From positions 62,001-126,000 of the forward strand of contig NZ_NHOT01000010.1 of NCBI RefSeq assembly GCF_002197755.1: a stretch of 64,000 nucleotides of DNA. Direction: 5' to 3'. Positions 33,819-41,746 of the stretch are shown here, in pieces. The notes under the pieces are model-generated. The model was given only the letters and a program-made list of their open reading frames with translations. It was not told where the DNA came from and ran no database searches. Source of the stretch: Pedobacter sp. AJM (GTDB lineage Bacteria; Bacteroidota; Bacteroidia; Sphingobacteriales; Sphingobacteriaceae). The first letter of the stretch is position 1; the number at the start of each line of letters is the position of its first letter. The position numbers were made by a program, and so were the translations under genes.

Positions 33819-34163
33819 CTACTCCTTCTCTCCTGCAACAGCGCCAAAAACGGCTTTGATCAACGCTACGATAATGGCTAAAAATGCTGCAGCGAAGAAA
33901 CCAGACGTATTAAAAGAGGTCATCATGCTGTCTACCAGAAGAATCATTAAAACAGTGATGATAAAGGATACCAAACCCAGTGTTAAAAAGTTAATCGGGA
34001 AGGTTAACAATCTTAAAATAAAGCCAATAGTAGCATTTGCAAGTGCGATTAAAACGGCTGCAATAAGTGCACTCATAAATCCTGTTACTTCTACTCCGGG
34101 AACCAGTTTAGCCCCGATAAAAAATGCAAGTCCCATCAAAAGAACTTCAATAATTAATCTCAT
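33819..34163 (-). CDS. Phage-holin-4_2-like small membrane protein
   Basis: 114-residue protein with four hydrophobic segments (about 5-20, 28-55, 57-78, 85-108) and almost no soluble part. The pattern with GAKLVPGVEVTGF, ALANATIGFILRLLTFPINFLTLGL and the following polar end matches the family named phage holin 4_2 (superfamily IV). Chromosomal members in Bacteroidota and others are not linked to phages, and their role is unknown. No phage gene lies nearby. It is divergent from a small lipoprotein gene. Confidence 0.8.
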   Translation of the reverse strand: MRLIIEVLLMGLAFFIGAKLVPGVEVTGFMSALIAAVLIALANATIGFILRLLTFPINFLTLGLVSFIITVLMILLVDSMMTSFNTSGFFAAAFLAIIVALIKAVFGAVAGEKE

Positions 34164-34180
34164 AATGTTTAAATTTGTTA

Positions 34181-34612
34181 ATGTTTAAAAGCCTGTGTAA
34201 ATTTTCGGCAGTTGCCATAATAGCAGCCACTTTAATTTCTTGTTCTGGTACAAACAAAAAACCTGTGATTAAGTTTGCATCGGATAGTACAGTGATCGTA
34301 GTTAAAAATATTGATGAAGCAAGTTTATTGCAGGTTAAAAATCATGATCAGGCAAATACAGATTCCGTAGCCTTGATTTCGGTTATACTGAAACCAGGAG
34401 ACCTGGATAGTTTGCAGGATGATATTGATGTGCCTGGAAAAGTTAAGATAGCGGGCGATTCTGTTATTTTCGTACCTGAACAACCTTTTCAGAAAAATAA
34501 AAGTTACCTGGTAGAAAATTATATCGGAGTTAATTTTGCAGGCATGGATAACTTACTTAATGGTAGTGCCAGGCACAATTTACAGCCGCAAAAACAAATA
34601 CTTAAACGGTAA
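34181..34612 (+). CDS. Small predicted lipoprotein of unknown function
   Basis: 143-residue protein with a lipoprotein signal: MFKSLCKF, hydrophobic stretch, then LISC with Cys21. The frame begins at a TTG six bases earlier, but the ATG at 34181 gives a normal signal peptide and is preferred. The rest is a beta-rich, Val/Asp-rich domain (SVILKPGDLDSLQDDIDVPGK) that may be an Ig-like fold, ending in a basic tail. I do not recognise the family. It is 17 bases from the divergent holin-like gene. Confidence 0.65.
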   Translation: MFKSLCKFSAVAIIAATLISCSGTNKKPVIKFASDSTVIVVKNIDEASLLQVKNHDQANTDSVALISVILKPGDLDSLQDDIDVPGKVKIAGDSVIFVPEQPFQKNKSYLVENYIGVNFAGMDNLLNGSARHNLQPQKQILKR

Positions 34613-34639
34613 TAATCAGCACAATAATTACGCTAAGTG

Positions 34640-34670
34640 TTTGATTTTAAAGAAATGTTTACTACATTTG
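34640..34670 (+). promoter_or_regulatory. Promoter of the rimP-nusA-infB operon
   Basis: TTTG (34640-34643), 19 bases, TACATTTG (34663-34670): a perfect Bacteroidota promoter. It is followed within 25 bases by the hairpin at 34692. Confidence 0.85.
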
Positions 34671-34691
34671 CATCGTAATCGAAGAAAAGAG

Positions 34692-34713
34692 AAGGGGACA
34701 ATGTCCCCTTTTT
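34692..34713 (+). terminator. Terminator-like hairpin in the leader of rimP-nusA-infB (possible attenuator)
   Basis: GGGGAC/GTCCCC stem extended by AA/TT, with a minimal AAT loop and then TTTTTC. It stands between the perfect promoter and the rimP ATG at 34734, so it cannot be the end of an upstream gene on that transcript. NusA acts on such hairpins, which makes autoregulation plausible but unproven. Confidence 0.65.
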
Positions 34714-34733
34714 CTATGAAATCAGGGTAAAAT

Positions 34734-35198
34734 ATGCAGGTAGAAAAGAGAGTTGCAGCCCTCGTTGAGGAAAAAATTGCAGACAGACCAGAACTTTTTC
34801 TGGTCGAAGTGAAAATGTTACCAAACCATAAATTGATTATTCATGTTGATGGTGACGAAGGAATTAGCATACAGGATTGCGTGGTAATCAGCAGGCATGT
34901 AGGTTTTCATCTGGAAGAGGAAAATGTAATTGAACAGGCCTACAATTTAGAAGTTTCTTCACCCGGTGTTGGTGAACCACTGAAGTTAAACCGCCAGTAC
35001 ATTAAAAATATTGGACGAACTTTAAGTGTAAAGCTGAAGGATGGACTTAAAAAGGAGGGTAAGCTTTTAGAGGTCGCGGAAGACAACTTGTTGTTGGAAG
35101 AGTCAGTTAAAGAAAAAGGGAAAAAAGCGGCAAATGTTGAAACAACAATACCGTTTAATGATATATTAGAAACAAGTGTATTAATAAGTTTTAAGTAA
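34734..35198 (+). CDS. rimP: Ribosome maturation factor RimP
   Basis: 154-residue 30S assembly factor. The N-terminal alpha/beta domain has LFLVEVKMLPNHKLIIHVDG and the CVVISRHVGFHLEEE helix; the key LEVSSPGVGEPLK motif is present, followed by the SH3-like C-terminal domain. It is the first gene of the rimP-nusA-infB operon, the usual bacterial order, 65 bases before nusA. Confidence 0.97.
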   Translation: MQVEKRVAALVEEKIADRPELFLVEVKMLPNHKLIIHVDGDEGISIQDCVVISRHVGFHLEEENVIEQAYNLEVSSPGVGEPLKLNRQYIKNIGRTLSVKLKDGLKKEGKLLEVAEDNLLLEESVKEKGKKAANVETTIPFNDILETSVLISFK

Positions 35199-35262
35199 TA
35201 CGATTAATGAGCAAAAACGAGATTTCTTGTAATCTTACTAATCTATTTAATCATGGTAAAAA

Positions 35263-36507
35263 ATGAGTACTACAACAATTAATTTAATCGACTCTTTTCA
35301 GGAGTTTAAAGATTTCAAAAATATAGATCGCCCCACGGTGATCAGTGTGCTGGAAGAAGTTTTTCGTAGCATGTTGCGTAAAAAATACGGAACAGACGAA
35401 AATTGTGATGTAATTGTGAATCCGGATAACGGAGATTTAGAGATCTGGAGAACCCGGAAAGTAATGGAGGATGGTTTCTCTGAAGATGATGATCTGGAAA
35501 TTGAATTGGCTGATGTACATCAAATTGACCCAAGTTTAGAGGTTGGTGATGATTATATAGAGCAGATTACGTTGGAAAGTTTTGGCCGCAGGGCAATTTT
35601 AGCTGCACGCCAGACACTGGTTTCTAAAGTATTGGAATTAGAGAAAGATGAAATTTTCAAAAAATATAAAGATCGTGTAGGTGAGATTATCACTGGCGAG
35701 GTTTATCAGGTTTGGAAAAAAGAAACTTTGGTTTTAGATGATGAAGGTAACGAACTTTTAATGCCTAAAACTGAGCAGATTCCTGCTGATTATTTCAAAA
35801 AAGGCGATTCTGTAAGAGCAGTAATCTCTAAAGTAGAAATGATCAATGCGAATCCAAAAATTATCATTTCGAGAACGGCACCGGAGTTTTTACAACGTTT
35901 GTTCGAACTGGAAGTTCCCGAAATTTTTGATGGTTTGATTACGGTGAAGAAAATTGTTCGTGAACCAGGAGAGCGCGCTAAAGTAGCTGTAGAGTCTTAC
36001 GATGATCGTATTGATCCGGTAGGCGCTTGTGTGGGCATGAAAGGCTCTCGTATTCATGGTATCGTTCGCGAATTAAAAAACGAAAATATTGATGTGATTA
36101 ACTTCACAAATAACATCTCATTATATATCACACGTGCTTTAAGCCCGGCAAAAATCACTTCTATTAAATTGGATGATGAAACCAAACATGCATCGGTTTA
36201 CTTAAAACCAGATCAGGTTTCATTAGCCATCGGACGTGGCGGACATAATATTAAACTGGCTGGTAAATTAACCGGTTATGAAATTGATGTATACCGTGAA
36301 GCCGGAGAAGAAAGCGACGAAGATGTGGATTTGGAAGAATTCTCAGATGAGATTGATAGCTGGATCATTGATGAATTAAAGGCTATCGGGTGCGATACTG
36401 CTAAGAGTGTTTTAGCACTTACAGTAGAAGATTTGGTGAAACGCACAGACTTAGAAGAAGAAACCATTAAAGAAGTGGTTCAGATTTTACAGTCAGAATT
36501 TGAATAA
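35263..36507 (+). CDS. nusA: Transcription termination/antitermination factor NusA
   Basis: 414-residue RNA-polymerase-binding protein. Domains in order: N-terminal domain (1-130; LEEVFRSMLRKKYGTDENC), S1 domain (about 135-205; GEIITGEVYQVWKKE), KH1 and KH2 (about 210-350; DPVGACVGMKGSRIHGIVRE, then SLAIGRGGHNIKLAGKLTGY), and an acidic short C-terminal helical part. The second acidic repeat of E. coli NusA is missing, which is normal outside Gammaproteobacteria. It lies in the same operon as rimP and infB. Confidence 0.98.
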   Translation: MSTTTINLIDSFQEFKDFKNIDRPTVISVLEEVFRSMLRKKYGTDENCDVIVNPDNGDLEIWRTRKVMEDGFSEDDDLEIELADVHQIDPSLEVGDDYIEQITLESFGRRAILAARQTLVSKVLELEKDEIFKKYKDRVGEIITGEVYQVWKKETLVLDDEGNELLMPKTEQIPADYFKKGDSVRAVISKVEMINANPKIIISRTAPEFLQRLFELEVPEIFDGLITVKKIVREPGERAKVAVESYDDRIDPVGACVGMKGSRIHGIVRELKNENIDVINFTNNISLYITRALSPAKITSIKLDDETKHASVYLKPDQVSLAIGRGGHNIKLAGKLTGYEIDVYREAGEESDEDVDLEEFSDEIDSWIIDELKAIGCDTAKSVLALTVEDLVKRTDLEEETIKEVVQILQSEFE

Positions 36508-36567
36508 GTGGTGTAATTGCCAAATAAACACTACTTTTGTATTATATTAAAAAATAACAGGAGCTAA

Positions 36568-39500
36568 ATGTCAGACGACAAACCAATCATTTTAATTAAA
36601 GCTATTAAGGAACTTAATATAGGCATGGGTACGGCCGTTGAGTTTTTAAACAAAAAGGGATTCTCTGCCGAGAAGAGCCCGATGTTTAAACTAACGGGAG
36701 ACATGTATAGTGCCTTATTCAAAGAGTATCAGGGAGATAAGATCGTAAGAGAAGAAGCCAAACAAATAGTGATTGGTAAAATACGTCGCGACGAGCCTGA
36801 AACTGAAAAGCCAGTAGAAGCGCCGAAGAAAAATACCGATTTCGAGAAAAATGAAGAGGTTCTGATTAAGAATACTCAAACATCAACTCCTCCGGTAGAA
36901 AAACCTAAGGTCGTAGAAACTCCAAAAGTAGAGACTCCGGCACCTATTCCTGCGGCAGCAGCGCCGGTTGCAGCAACGAAGACAGAAGACAAAGCAGAAG
37001 ATGGTGGATTACCAGGCGTTAAAATTGTGGGCAAGATTGATTTGAATGATCTTAATTCCAAAACGCGCCCTGCTAAAAAAGAAGATACCCCTGCTGCTGC
37101 AGTTCCTGCATCACAGCCAGTTGCAAAAGTACCTGAGCCGGTTAAGCCTGTAGAACAACCTAAAGTTGAAGAAAAATCAGCAGAGGTTAAGAAAGAGGAA
37201 ACGCCTGCTGCCCAGATACCTACACCTGCATCACAACCAGTTGCAAAAGCACCTGAACCAGTAAAACCTGCAGAACAGCCAAAAACGGAAGAAAAGCCGG
37301 CGGAAGTGAAACCTGCCGAAGTAAAACCGGTAAGTAATGAGCCTGAAGTAATTAAAGCACGTACGGTTAAATTAACTGGTCCGAATATCATTGGTAAGAT
37401 TGTTTTACCAACTACTCCGGATAGAAGAAACGGTCCTGTAGCATCATCTAGTGATAGCGAGGCTGCTAAACGCAAACGTAAACGTAAAAAAACTCCGGGA
37501 GCACCAGGTCAGCATGGTGGTCAGGGTCAGCAAGGACAAAATCCTGCGGGTCAGGGTCAGCCAGGCGCATCAGGTACACCACGTACACCTTATCAAGGTA
37601 ATCGTCCAGGTGGTGGTACGCCATACCAGGGCAATAGACCGGCCGGACAAGGTGGTACACCTTATCAGGGAAATAGAAATAACAACAGACCAGGTTTCCA
37701 AAACAGGAATGCTACACCAAGCGGTCCTAAAGAGGAGCCTACTGAGAAAGAAATTCAAGATCAGATTAAGGCAACACTTGCCCGTTTAAGTGGAGCTGGT
37801 AAATCTGGTAAATTTGCTCAACGTGCTAAATTGCGTCGTCAGAAACGTGATGATGTTGCATTTAATGCTGAAGAGGCTGCAAATGAACTTGAATCTCAAT
37901 CAAGAATATTAAAAGTAACAGAATTTGTTACGGCTAATGAACTGGCCAGCATGATGGATGTACCGGTAACTAAAATTATTGGTACCTGTATGAGTTTGGG
38001 CATGTTTGTTTCCATCAACCAGCGTTTGGATGCTGAAACTTTAACGATTGTTGCTGATGAGTTTGGTTACGAAATTCAGTTCGTTAAACCGGATGAAGAT
38101 GAGGAAAATGTAATTGAAGAGGAAGATAACGAGGCAGATTTAATCGAAAGGGCTCCGGTTGTTACGATTATGGGTCACGTCGATCACGGTAAAACTTCCT
38201 TACTGGATTATATCCGTAAAGCAAATGTGGTAGCTGGCGAGGCTGGTGGTATTACACAGCACATTGGTGCGTATATGGTAACCACACCAACCGGTAAAAA
38301 AGTAACATTTCTAGATACACCAGGTCACGAAGCTTTTACAGCGATGCGTGCCCGTGGTGCGAAAGTTGCCGATATTGCAATTATCGTAATTGCTGCGGAT
38401 GATGCAGTGATGCCGCAAACAAAAGAAGCTATCAATCATGCACAAGCTGCAGGTGTTCCTTTGGTATTTGCTTTTACGAAGGTGGATAAGCCAGGTGCAA
38501 ATGCAGATAAAGTTCGTGAGCAATTATCTGTAATGAATATTTTGGTTGAAGATTGGGGTGGTAAATATCAATCACAGGAAATCTCAAGCAAAAGCGGTTT
38601 AAATGTTGATTTACTCTTAGATAAAGTATTATTAGAGGCTGAGTTATTAGAACTTAAAGCCAATCCAAATAAAAGAGCTACAGGTTCAGTTATTGAATCT
38701 GCATTGGATAAGGGGCGTGGTATTGTGACTACAGTATTGGTTCAGGCGGGTACATTAAGAGTTGGTGATCCGATCTTAGCCGGTAGTTTTAGCGGACGTG
38801 TTAAAGCATTAACCAATGAGCGTGGTGCTAAAGTAGATTCAGCAGGTCCATCACAACCCGTACAGGTTTTAGGTATGCAGGGCGCACCAACAGCGGGTGA
38901 CCGTTTCAATGCGCTTGAAAGTGAAACTGAAGCACGTGATATTGCAAACAAACGGATGCAGTTACAACGCGAGCAGGGATTGCGTACGCAGAAACATATT
39001 ACCCTGGATGAGATTGGTCGACGTTTGGCTATCGGTAACTTTAAAGAACTTAATATCATTGTTAAAGGTGACGTGGATGGTTCAATTGAGGCACTGGCCG
39101 ATTCATTGTTGAAACTATCAACTGAGCAAATCCAGATCAATATCATCAGTAAAGGTGTTGGACAGATTTCAGAATCTGATGTCTTGTTGGCTTCTGCTTC
39201 TGATGCAATCATCATTGGTTTCCAGGTTCGTCCATCAACAGGTGCACGTAAATTAGCTGAAGCTGAGCAAATCGATATCCGTTTATATTCTATCATTTAC
39301 GATGCAATCAATGAGATTAAATCAGCGATGGAAGGTATGTTGGATCCCGAATTTGAAGAGAAAATTGTGGCTAACGTTGAAATTCGCGAGACTTTCAAAA
39401 TTACCAAAGTGGGTACCATTGCAGGTTGTATGGTATTGGATGGTAAGATTACCCGTAACAGTAAGATCCGTATCGTTAGAGATGGCGTTGTCGTTTACAC

Positions 39501-39654
39501 CGGTGAATTAGCATCATTAAAACGCTTTAAAGATGATGTGAAGGAAGTGGTTAAAGGTTACGAATGTGGTCTGAATATCCAGAACTTTAACAACATCGAA
39601 GTAGGTGATATCGTTGAAGCATACGAGCAAGTAGAAGTAGCGAGAAAATTGTAA
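36568..39654 (+). CDS. infB: Translation initiation factor IF-2
   Basis: 1028-residue GTPase that places initiator tRNA on the ribosome. The N-terminal ~430 residues are low-complexity Pro/Glu/Lys-rich and then Gly/Gln-rich with three TPYQGNR copies. The IF2_N domain lies at about 445-500, the G domain from about 530 (G1 GHVDHGKT at 536-543, G3 DTPGHEAF near 582, G4 TKVD near 637), then beta-barrel domains to the end. It is the last gene of the operon and ends before a strong terminator. Confidence 0.98.
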   Translation: MSDDKPIILIKAIKELNIGMGTAVEFLNKKGFSAEKSPMFKLTGDMYSALFKEYQGDKIVREEAKQIVIGKIRRDEPETEKPVEAPKKNTDFEKNEEVLIKNTQTSTPPVEKPKVVETPKVETPAPIPAAAAPVAATKTEDKAEDGGLPGVKIVGKIDLNDLNSKTRPAKKEDTPAAAVPASQPVAKVPEPVKPVEQPKVEEKSAEVKKEETPAAQIPTPASQPVAKAPEPVKPAEQPKTEEKPAEVKPAEVKPVSNEPEVIKARTVKLTGPNIIGKIVLPTTPDRRNGPVASSSDSEAAKRKRKRKKTPGAPGQHGGQGQQGQNPAGQGQPGASGTPRTPYQGNRPGGGTPYQGNRPAGQGGTPYQGNRNNNRPGFQNRNATPSGPKEEPTEKEIQDQIKATLARLSGAGKSGKFAQRAKLRRQKRDDVAFNAEEAANELESQSRILKVTEFVTANELASMMDVPVTKIIGTCMSLGMFVSINQRLDAETLTIVADEFGYEIQFVKPDEDEENVIEEEDNEADLIERAPVVTIMGHVDHGKTSLLDYIRKANVVAGEAGGITQHIGAYMVTTPTGKKVTFLDTPGHEAFTAMRARGAKVADIAIIVIAADDAVMPQTKEAINHAQAAGVPLVFAFTKVDKPGANADKVREQLSVMNILVEDWGGKYQSQEISSKSGLNVDLLLDKVLLEAELLELKANPNKRATGSVIESALDKGRGIVTTVLVQAGTLRVGDPILAGSFSGRVKALTNERGAKVDSAGPSQPVQVLGMQGAPTAGDRFNALESETEARDIANKRMQLQREQGLRTQKHITLDEIGRRLAIGNFKELNIIVKGDVDGSIEALADSLLKLSTEQIQINIISKGVGQISESDVLLASASDAIIIGFQVRPSTGARKLAEAEQIDIRLYSIIYDAINEIKSAMEGMLDPEFEEKIVANVEIRETFKITKVGTIAGCMVLDGKITRNSKIRIVRDGVVVYTGELASLKRFKDDVKEVVKGYECGLNIQNFNNIEVGDIVEAYEQVEVARKL
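37108..37320 (+). repeat. 120-bp tandem duplication within infB
   Basis: Two units start at 37108 and 37228 and encode ASQPVAKVPEPVKPVEQPK and ASQPVAKAPEPVKPAEQPK followed by similar Glu/Lys segments. The period is exactly 40 codons. The DNA copies differ at many third positions, so it is not very recent. Confidence 0.85.
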
Positions 39655-39677
39655 GTAGCTATTAAAACAGAAATACC

Positions 39678-39706
39678 AAGGGCATCAATAATATTGATGC
39701 CCTTTT
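39678..39706 (+). terminator. Terminator of rimP-nusA-infB, overlapping the end of the HTH gene
   Basis: 12-bp perfect stem AAGGGCATCAAT/ATTGATGCCCTT (39678-39689/39693-39704) plus T-run. On the other strand the same bases encode the last residues (KGHQYY) and stop of the small HTH protein. Confidence 0.9.
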
Positions 39707-39939
39707 TGTTGTATAGGAATTATTTGATTGCTATTGAATTTTGAATGCAGAATGATTTCATGAATGGAAATCTCGTACAAGTCGGCTATTTTTTTTAGTT
39801 GGGAGAGTGCAAAATCAATTTCATTATTTTCCCATTTTCGATAAGCTACCCTGCTTATTCCTATAATATTGGCTACGTATTGCTGGGTATATTTATATTC
39901 ATCTCTATACTTTCTTAAGGTATTGCCTATATCTAACAT
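39685..39939 (-). CDS. Small XRE-type helix-turn-helix protein
   Basis: 84-residue protein consisting of a Cro/C1-type DNA-binding domain (residues 6-62: LRKYRDEYKYTQQYVANIIG, ISRVAYRKWENNEI, LSQLKKIADLYEIS) and a short tail. It has no toxin or other partner beside it. The tail is encoded within the infB terminator, so the two convergent genes share this element. The target is unknown; the AT-rich region to its right, with a perfect palindrome at 40241, is a possible site of action. Confidence 0.85.
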   Translation of the reverse strand: MLDIGNTLRKYRDEYKYTQQYVANIIGISRVAYRKWENNEIDFALSQLKKIADLYEISIHEIILHSKFNSNQIIPIQQKGHQYY

Positions 39940-40299
39940 GTCGAGAACTGATAATTTTTGAGTTTCTAAGGTTTTACAAATGTATATATAATTAGTAAAT
40001 ATTGATAAGTATAATTTGTCAATATTTATAATTTAAATGGCTTACTTTGTGAAGTAATATTACATTAACATCTTTATTAATATTATTGCAGTTAATTACT
40101 AAATAATTAGGGTTTGGAAAATCACATTATGGTAAAGAAATTGGCATGTATAAATGTGCTATTTTATTTTATCAATATTCTTTACTTATTCTCATATCTA
40201 AGAAATAATTTTATGTATTAGTTATATATTAAAAAATTATAATGACAACTAATAGTTGTCATTAGTTATATTTTTCTTTGCTAATTTTGAAATAAAAAT
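39940..40299. other. 360-base AT-rich gene-free stretch
   Basis: No ORF of note. It holds an imperfect inverted repeat AAATATTGATAA...TTGTCAATATTT (around 39996-40030) and the perfect palindrome at 40241-40263. Base composition is clearly more AT-rich than the flanking infB region. Confidence 0.6.
40241..40263. promoter_or_regulatory. Perfect palindrome upstream of the secreted-protein pair
   Basis: AATGACAACT/AGTTGTCATT with an AAT centre, 37 bases before the ATG of the lipoprotein gene. ATTAGTTATAT occurs on both sides (40218 and 40262) as a direct repeat. It could be an operator or a small hairpin. Confidence 0.55.
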
Positions 40300-40608
40300 A
40301 TGAATAAAAAAAATCTTCGTTATTATTGCATGTCAATTACATTAGCACTAATATTATTGATGCTGGGGTGTAAAAAAGATTTACAACAAATTAATAAATC
40401 ACCTGAAATCATTAATACTCCTGAATCTGTTAAGATTTTAAAAGTTCGAAAGTTTATTTCTGTAATTTCAGAAGTTCCTTTTGATAAAGTAACTTTTAAT
40501 CCAACTTCAAATCAATATATTTTTGGAAGAGATCATTTTGATCAGAAAATGATTGAAGATCTTTATGATAAGTCAAATATATATCACGCAGAATATGAAA
40601 AAAAGTAA
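40300..40608 (+). CDS. 102-residue predicted lipoprotein
   Basis: Small exported protein: MNKKN start, hydrophobic stretch, then LMLGC with Cys24 as the likely lipidation site. The mature part is Lys/Asp/Ile-rich with SVISEVPFDKVTFNPTSNQY and ends EYEKK. I do not recognise the family. Its stop codon is directly followed by the ATG of the next gene, so the two are one operon. Codon use is distinctly AT-rich compared with the infB side. Confidence 0.7.
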   Translation: MNKKNLRYYCMSITLALILLMLGCKKDLQQINKSPEIINTPESVKILKVRKFISVISEVPFDKVTFNPTSNQYIFGRDHFDQKMIEDLYDKSNIYHAEYEKK

Positions 40609-41442
40609 ATGAAAAAGAAATTACTATTATCATTGCTATTTTTGTTCTTGATAAATTTAGCAACTAAAGCCCTTGTAAGACCACTAACTATTGAAATTTT
40701 AAATGGTTCTATACTTTATGACAAGCTACCTGTTGCAGCTTCTACACCAACACCATTTACTGTTTCTCTTAACTTCTTTTCAATAGAACAGGCAGCCCCA
40801 AGATCAATTGAAGTAATTTTATATCATCACGCTCTTGATGGTACAGATACCCCAATAGAAAATCCTATTACACTACCATTATTCGCTATGGGTGCCGCAA
40901 GGCTTTATCAAGGTAGCTTTAATTTCACTCTGTCAGCAGGACTTACAACTGGTAATATTAGAGTGAAATTTCGCGCTGAAGGTGAATTAAGTGATAACTC
41001 TACTAATTTTTCGATGCCAATTATACTTGCTCCATCTTCAAATATGATGTTCCTAACTCGTATGTTCAATCCTAATGGAGGGCGGCATATGATTACTGCC
41101 TCTGTTAGAGAAAAGCGTGATCTTATAAAGATTGGATGGCAATCTGAAGGAGATTACGGACTTATTAAAGTTATACAGGAAAGTTCTTACTTACCACTTT
41201 ATCGATTTTACAGATCGCGTTCAGATGATCATGTATTTCAACCAAATAACCCGACTCCCCCTCCTGGATATGATAATGAAGGAATAGCGGGATATGTACT
41301 TACTTCATCGGGCAATGATACTAAGGCAGTTTATAAGTATTATAATCCAAGAAGCGGCGATCGAGTTTATACTAGGGATGCTAGTGAATTGGCTGGCGTT
41401 AGAGATTGGCAATATGAAGGAATTGCATTCTATGTTCAATAG
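40609..41442 (+). CDS. Secreted protein with C-terminal DUF5648-type repeat domain
   Basis: 277-residue protein with a signal peptide at 1-20 (MKKKLLLSLLFLFLINLATK). Residues 25-140 are beta-rich with no family I recognise. From about 145 the sequence has the DUF5648 pattern: NPNGGRHMITA, LPLYRFYRSRSDDHVF, NEGIAGYVL, AVYKYYNPRSGDRVYT, YEGIAFYV. The two YRFY/YKYY and EGIA repeats are diagnostic. That domain occurs in secreted or surface proteins, possibly for binding, but its role is unproven. It is in an operon with the preceding lipoprotein. Confidence 0.75.
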   Translation: MKKKLLLSLLFLFLINLATKALVRPLTIEILNGSILYDKLPVAASTPTPFTVSLNFFSIEQAAPRSIEVILYHHALDGTDTPIENPITLPLFAMGAARLYQGSFNFTLSAGLTTGNIRVKFRAEGELSDNSTNFSMPIILAPSSNMMFLTRMFNPNGGRHMITASVREKRDLIKIGWQSEGDYGLIKVIQESSYLPLYRFYRSRSDDHVFQPNNPTPPPGYDNEGIAGYVLTSSGNDTKAVYKYYNPRSGDRVYTRDASELAGVRDWQYEGIAFYVQ

Positions 41443-41511
41443 TAAATATTATTTTCCAAATTAAGCATCTAATATATCTATATGTATTTCAGTTGAATAA
41501 ATATAAAGATT

Positions 41512-41538
41512 GCTTCAGTTAATTATTGAAGCTGTTTT
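41512..41538 (+). terminator. Terminator of the DUF5648 operon
   Basis: GCTTCA/TGAAGC stem (41512-41517/41527-41532) followed by TGTTTTTG, 70 bases after the stop. Confidence 0.65.
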
Positions 41539-41673
41539 TGTGAATTAGAGAAAAATTAGATTCGCAACTAATAGTGATTAGCAGTTAATTTTCTCATTTA
41601 TAAAAATATTATCAAATGTCAGTTATATTAGTATCAAACTCTTTAACTGTAAAATTTTACATACAAAAAAGTT

Positions 41674-41709
41674 AAATAGTCTATAATTAATTATGGACTA
41701 TTTTTTTTT
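41674..41709 (+). terminator. Strong terminator without an upstream gene
   Basis: 13-bp stem (41674-41686/41691-41703, one G-T pair) with loop TTAA and a run of nine T. It is 135 bases past the DUF5648 terminator and 37 bases before the acyltransferase start. Confidence 0.8.
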
Positions 41710-41746
41710 AACTCATATTTGCTGAAAGAATACCCAAACATATTTA

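Larger units (their letters stand above)
41443..41746. other. 304-base gene-free stretch with two terminators
   Basis: Contains the terminator of the DUF5648 gene (41512-41538) and a second, stronger terminator (41674-41709) with no ORF before it. No coding sequence was found between them; a short untranslated RNA is possible. Confidence 0.5.

Noticed and set aside
33819..34163. Prophage remnant suggested by the holin-like protein
   Set aside because: No other phage gene, integrase or attachment site is near; the family is widespread as a chromosomal membrane protein.
34536..34730. 64-codon ORF before rimP
   Set aside because: It overlaps the end of the lipoprotein gene in another frame, spans the promoter and hairpin, and encodes a Lys/Asn/His-rich sequence without a family.
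36876..37475. 199-codon minus-strand ORF inside infB
   Set aside because: It is the mirror frame of the low-complexity Pro/Glu/Lys region of IF-2, giving a Ser/Gly/Ala-rich nonsense product.
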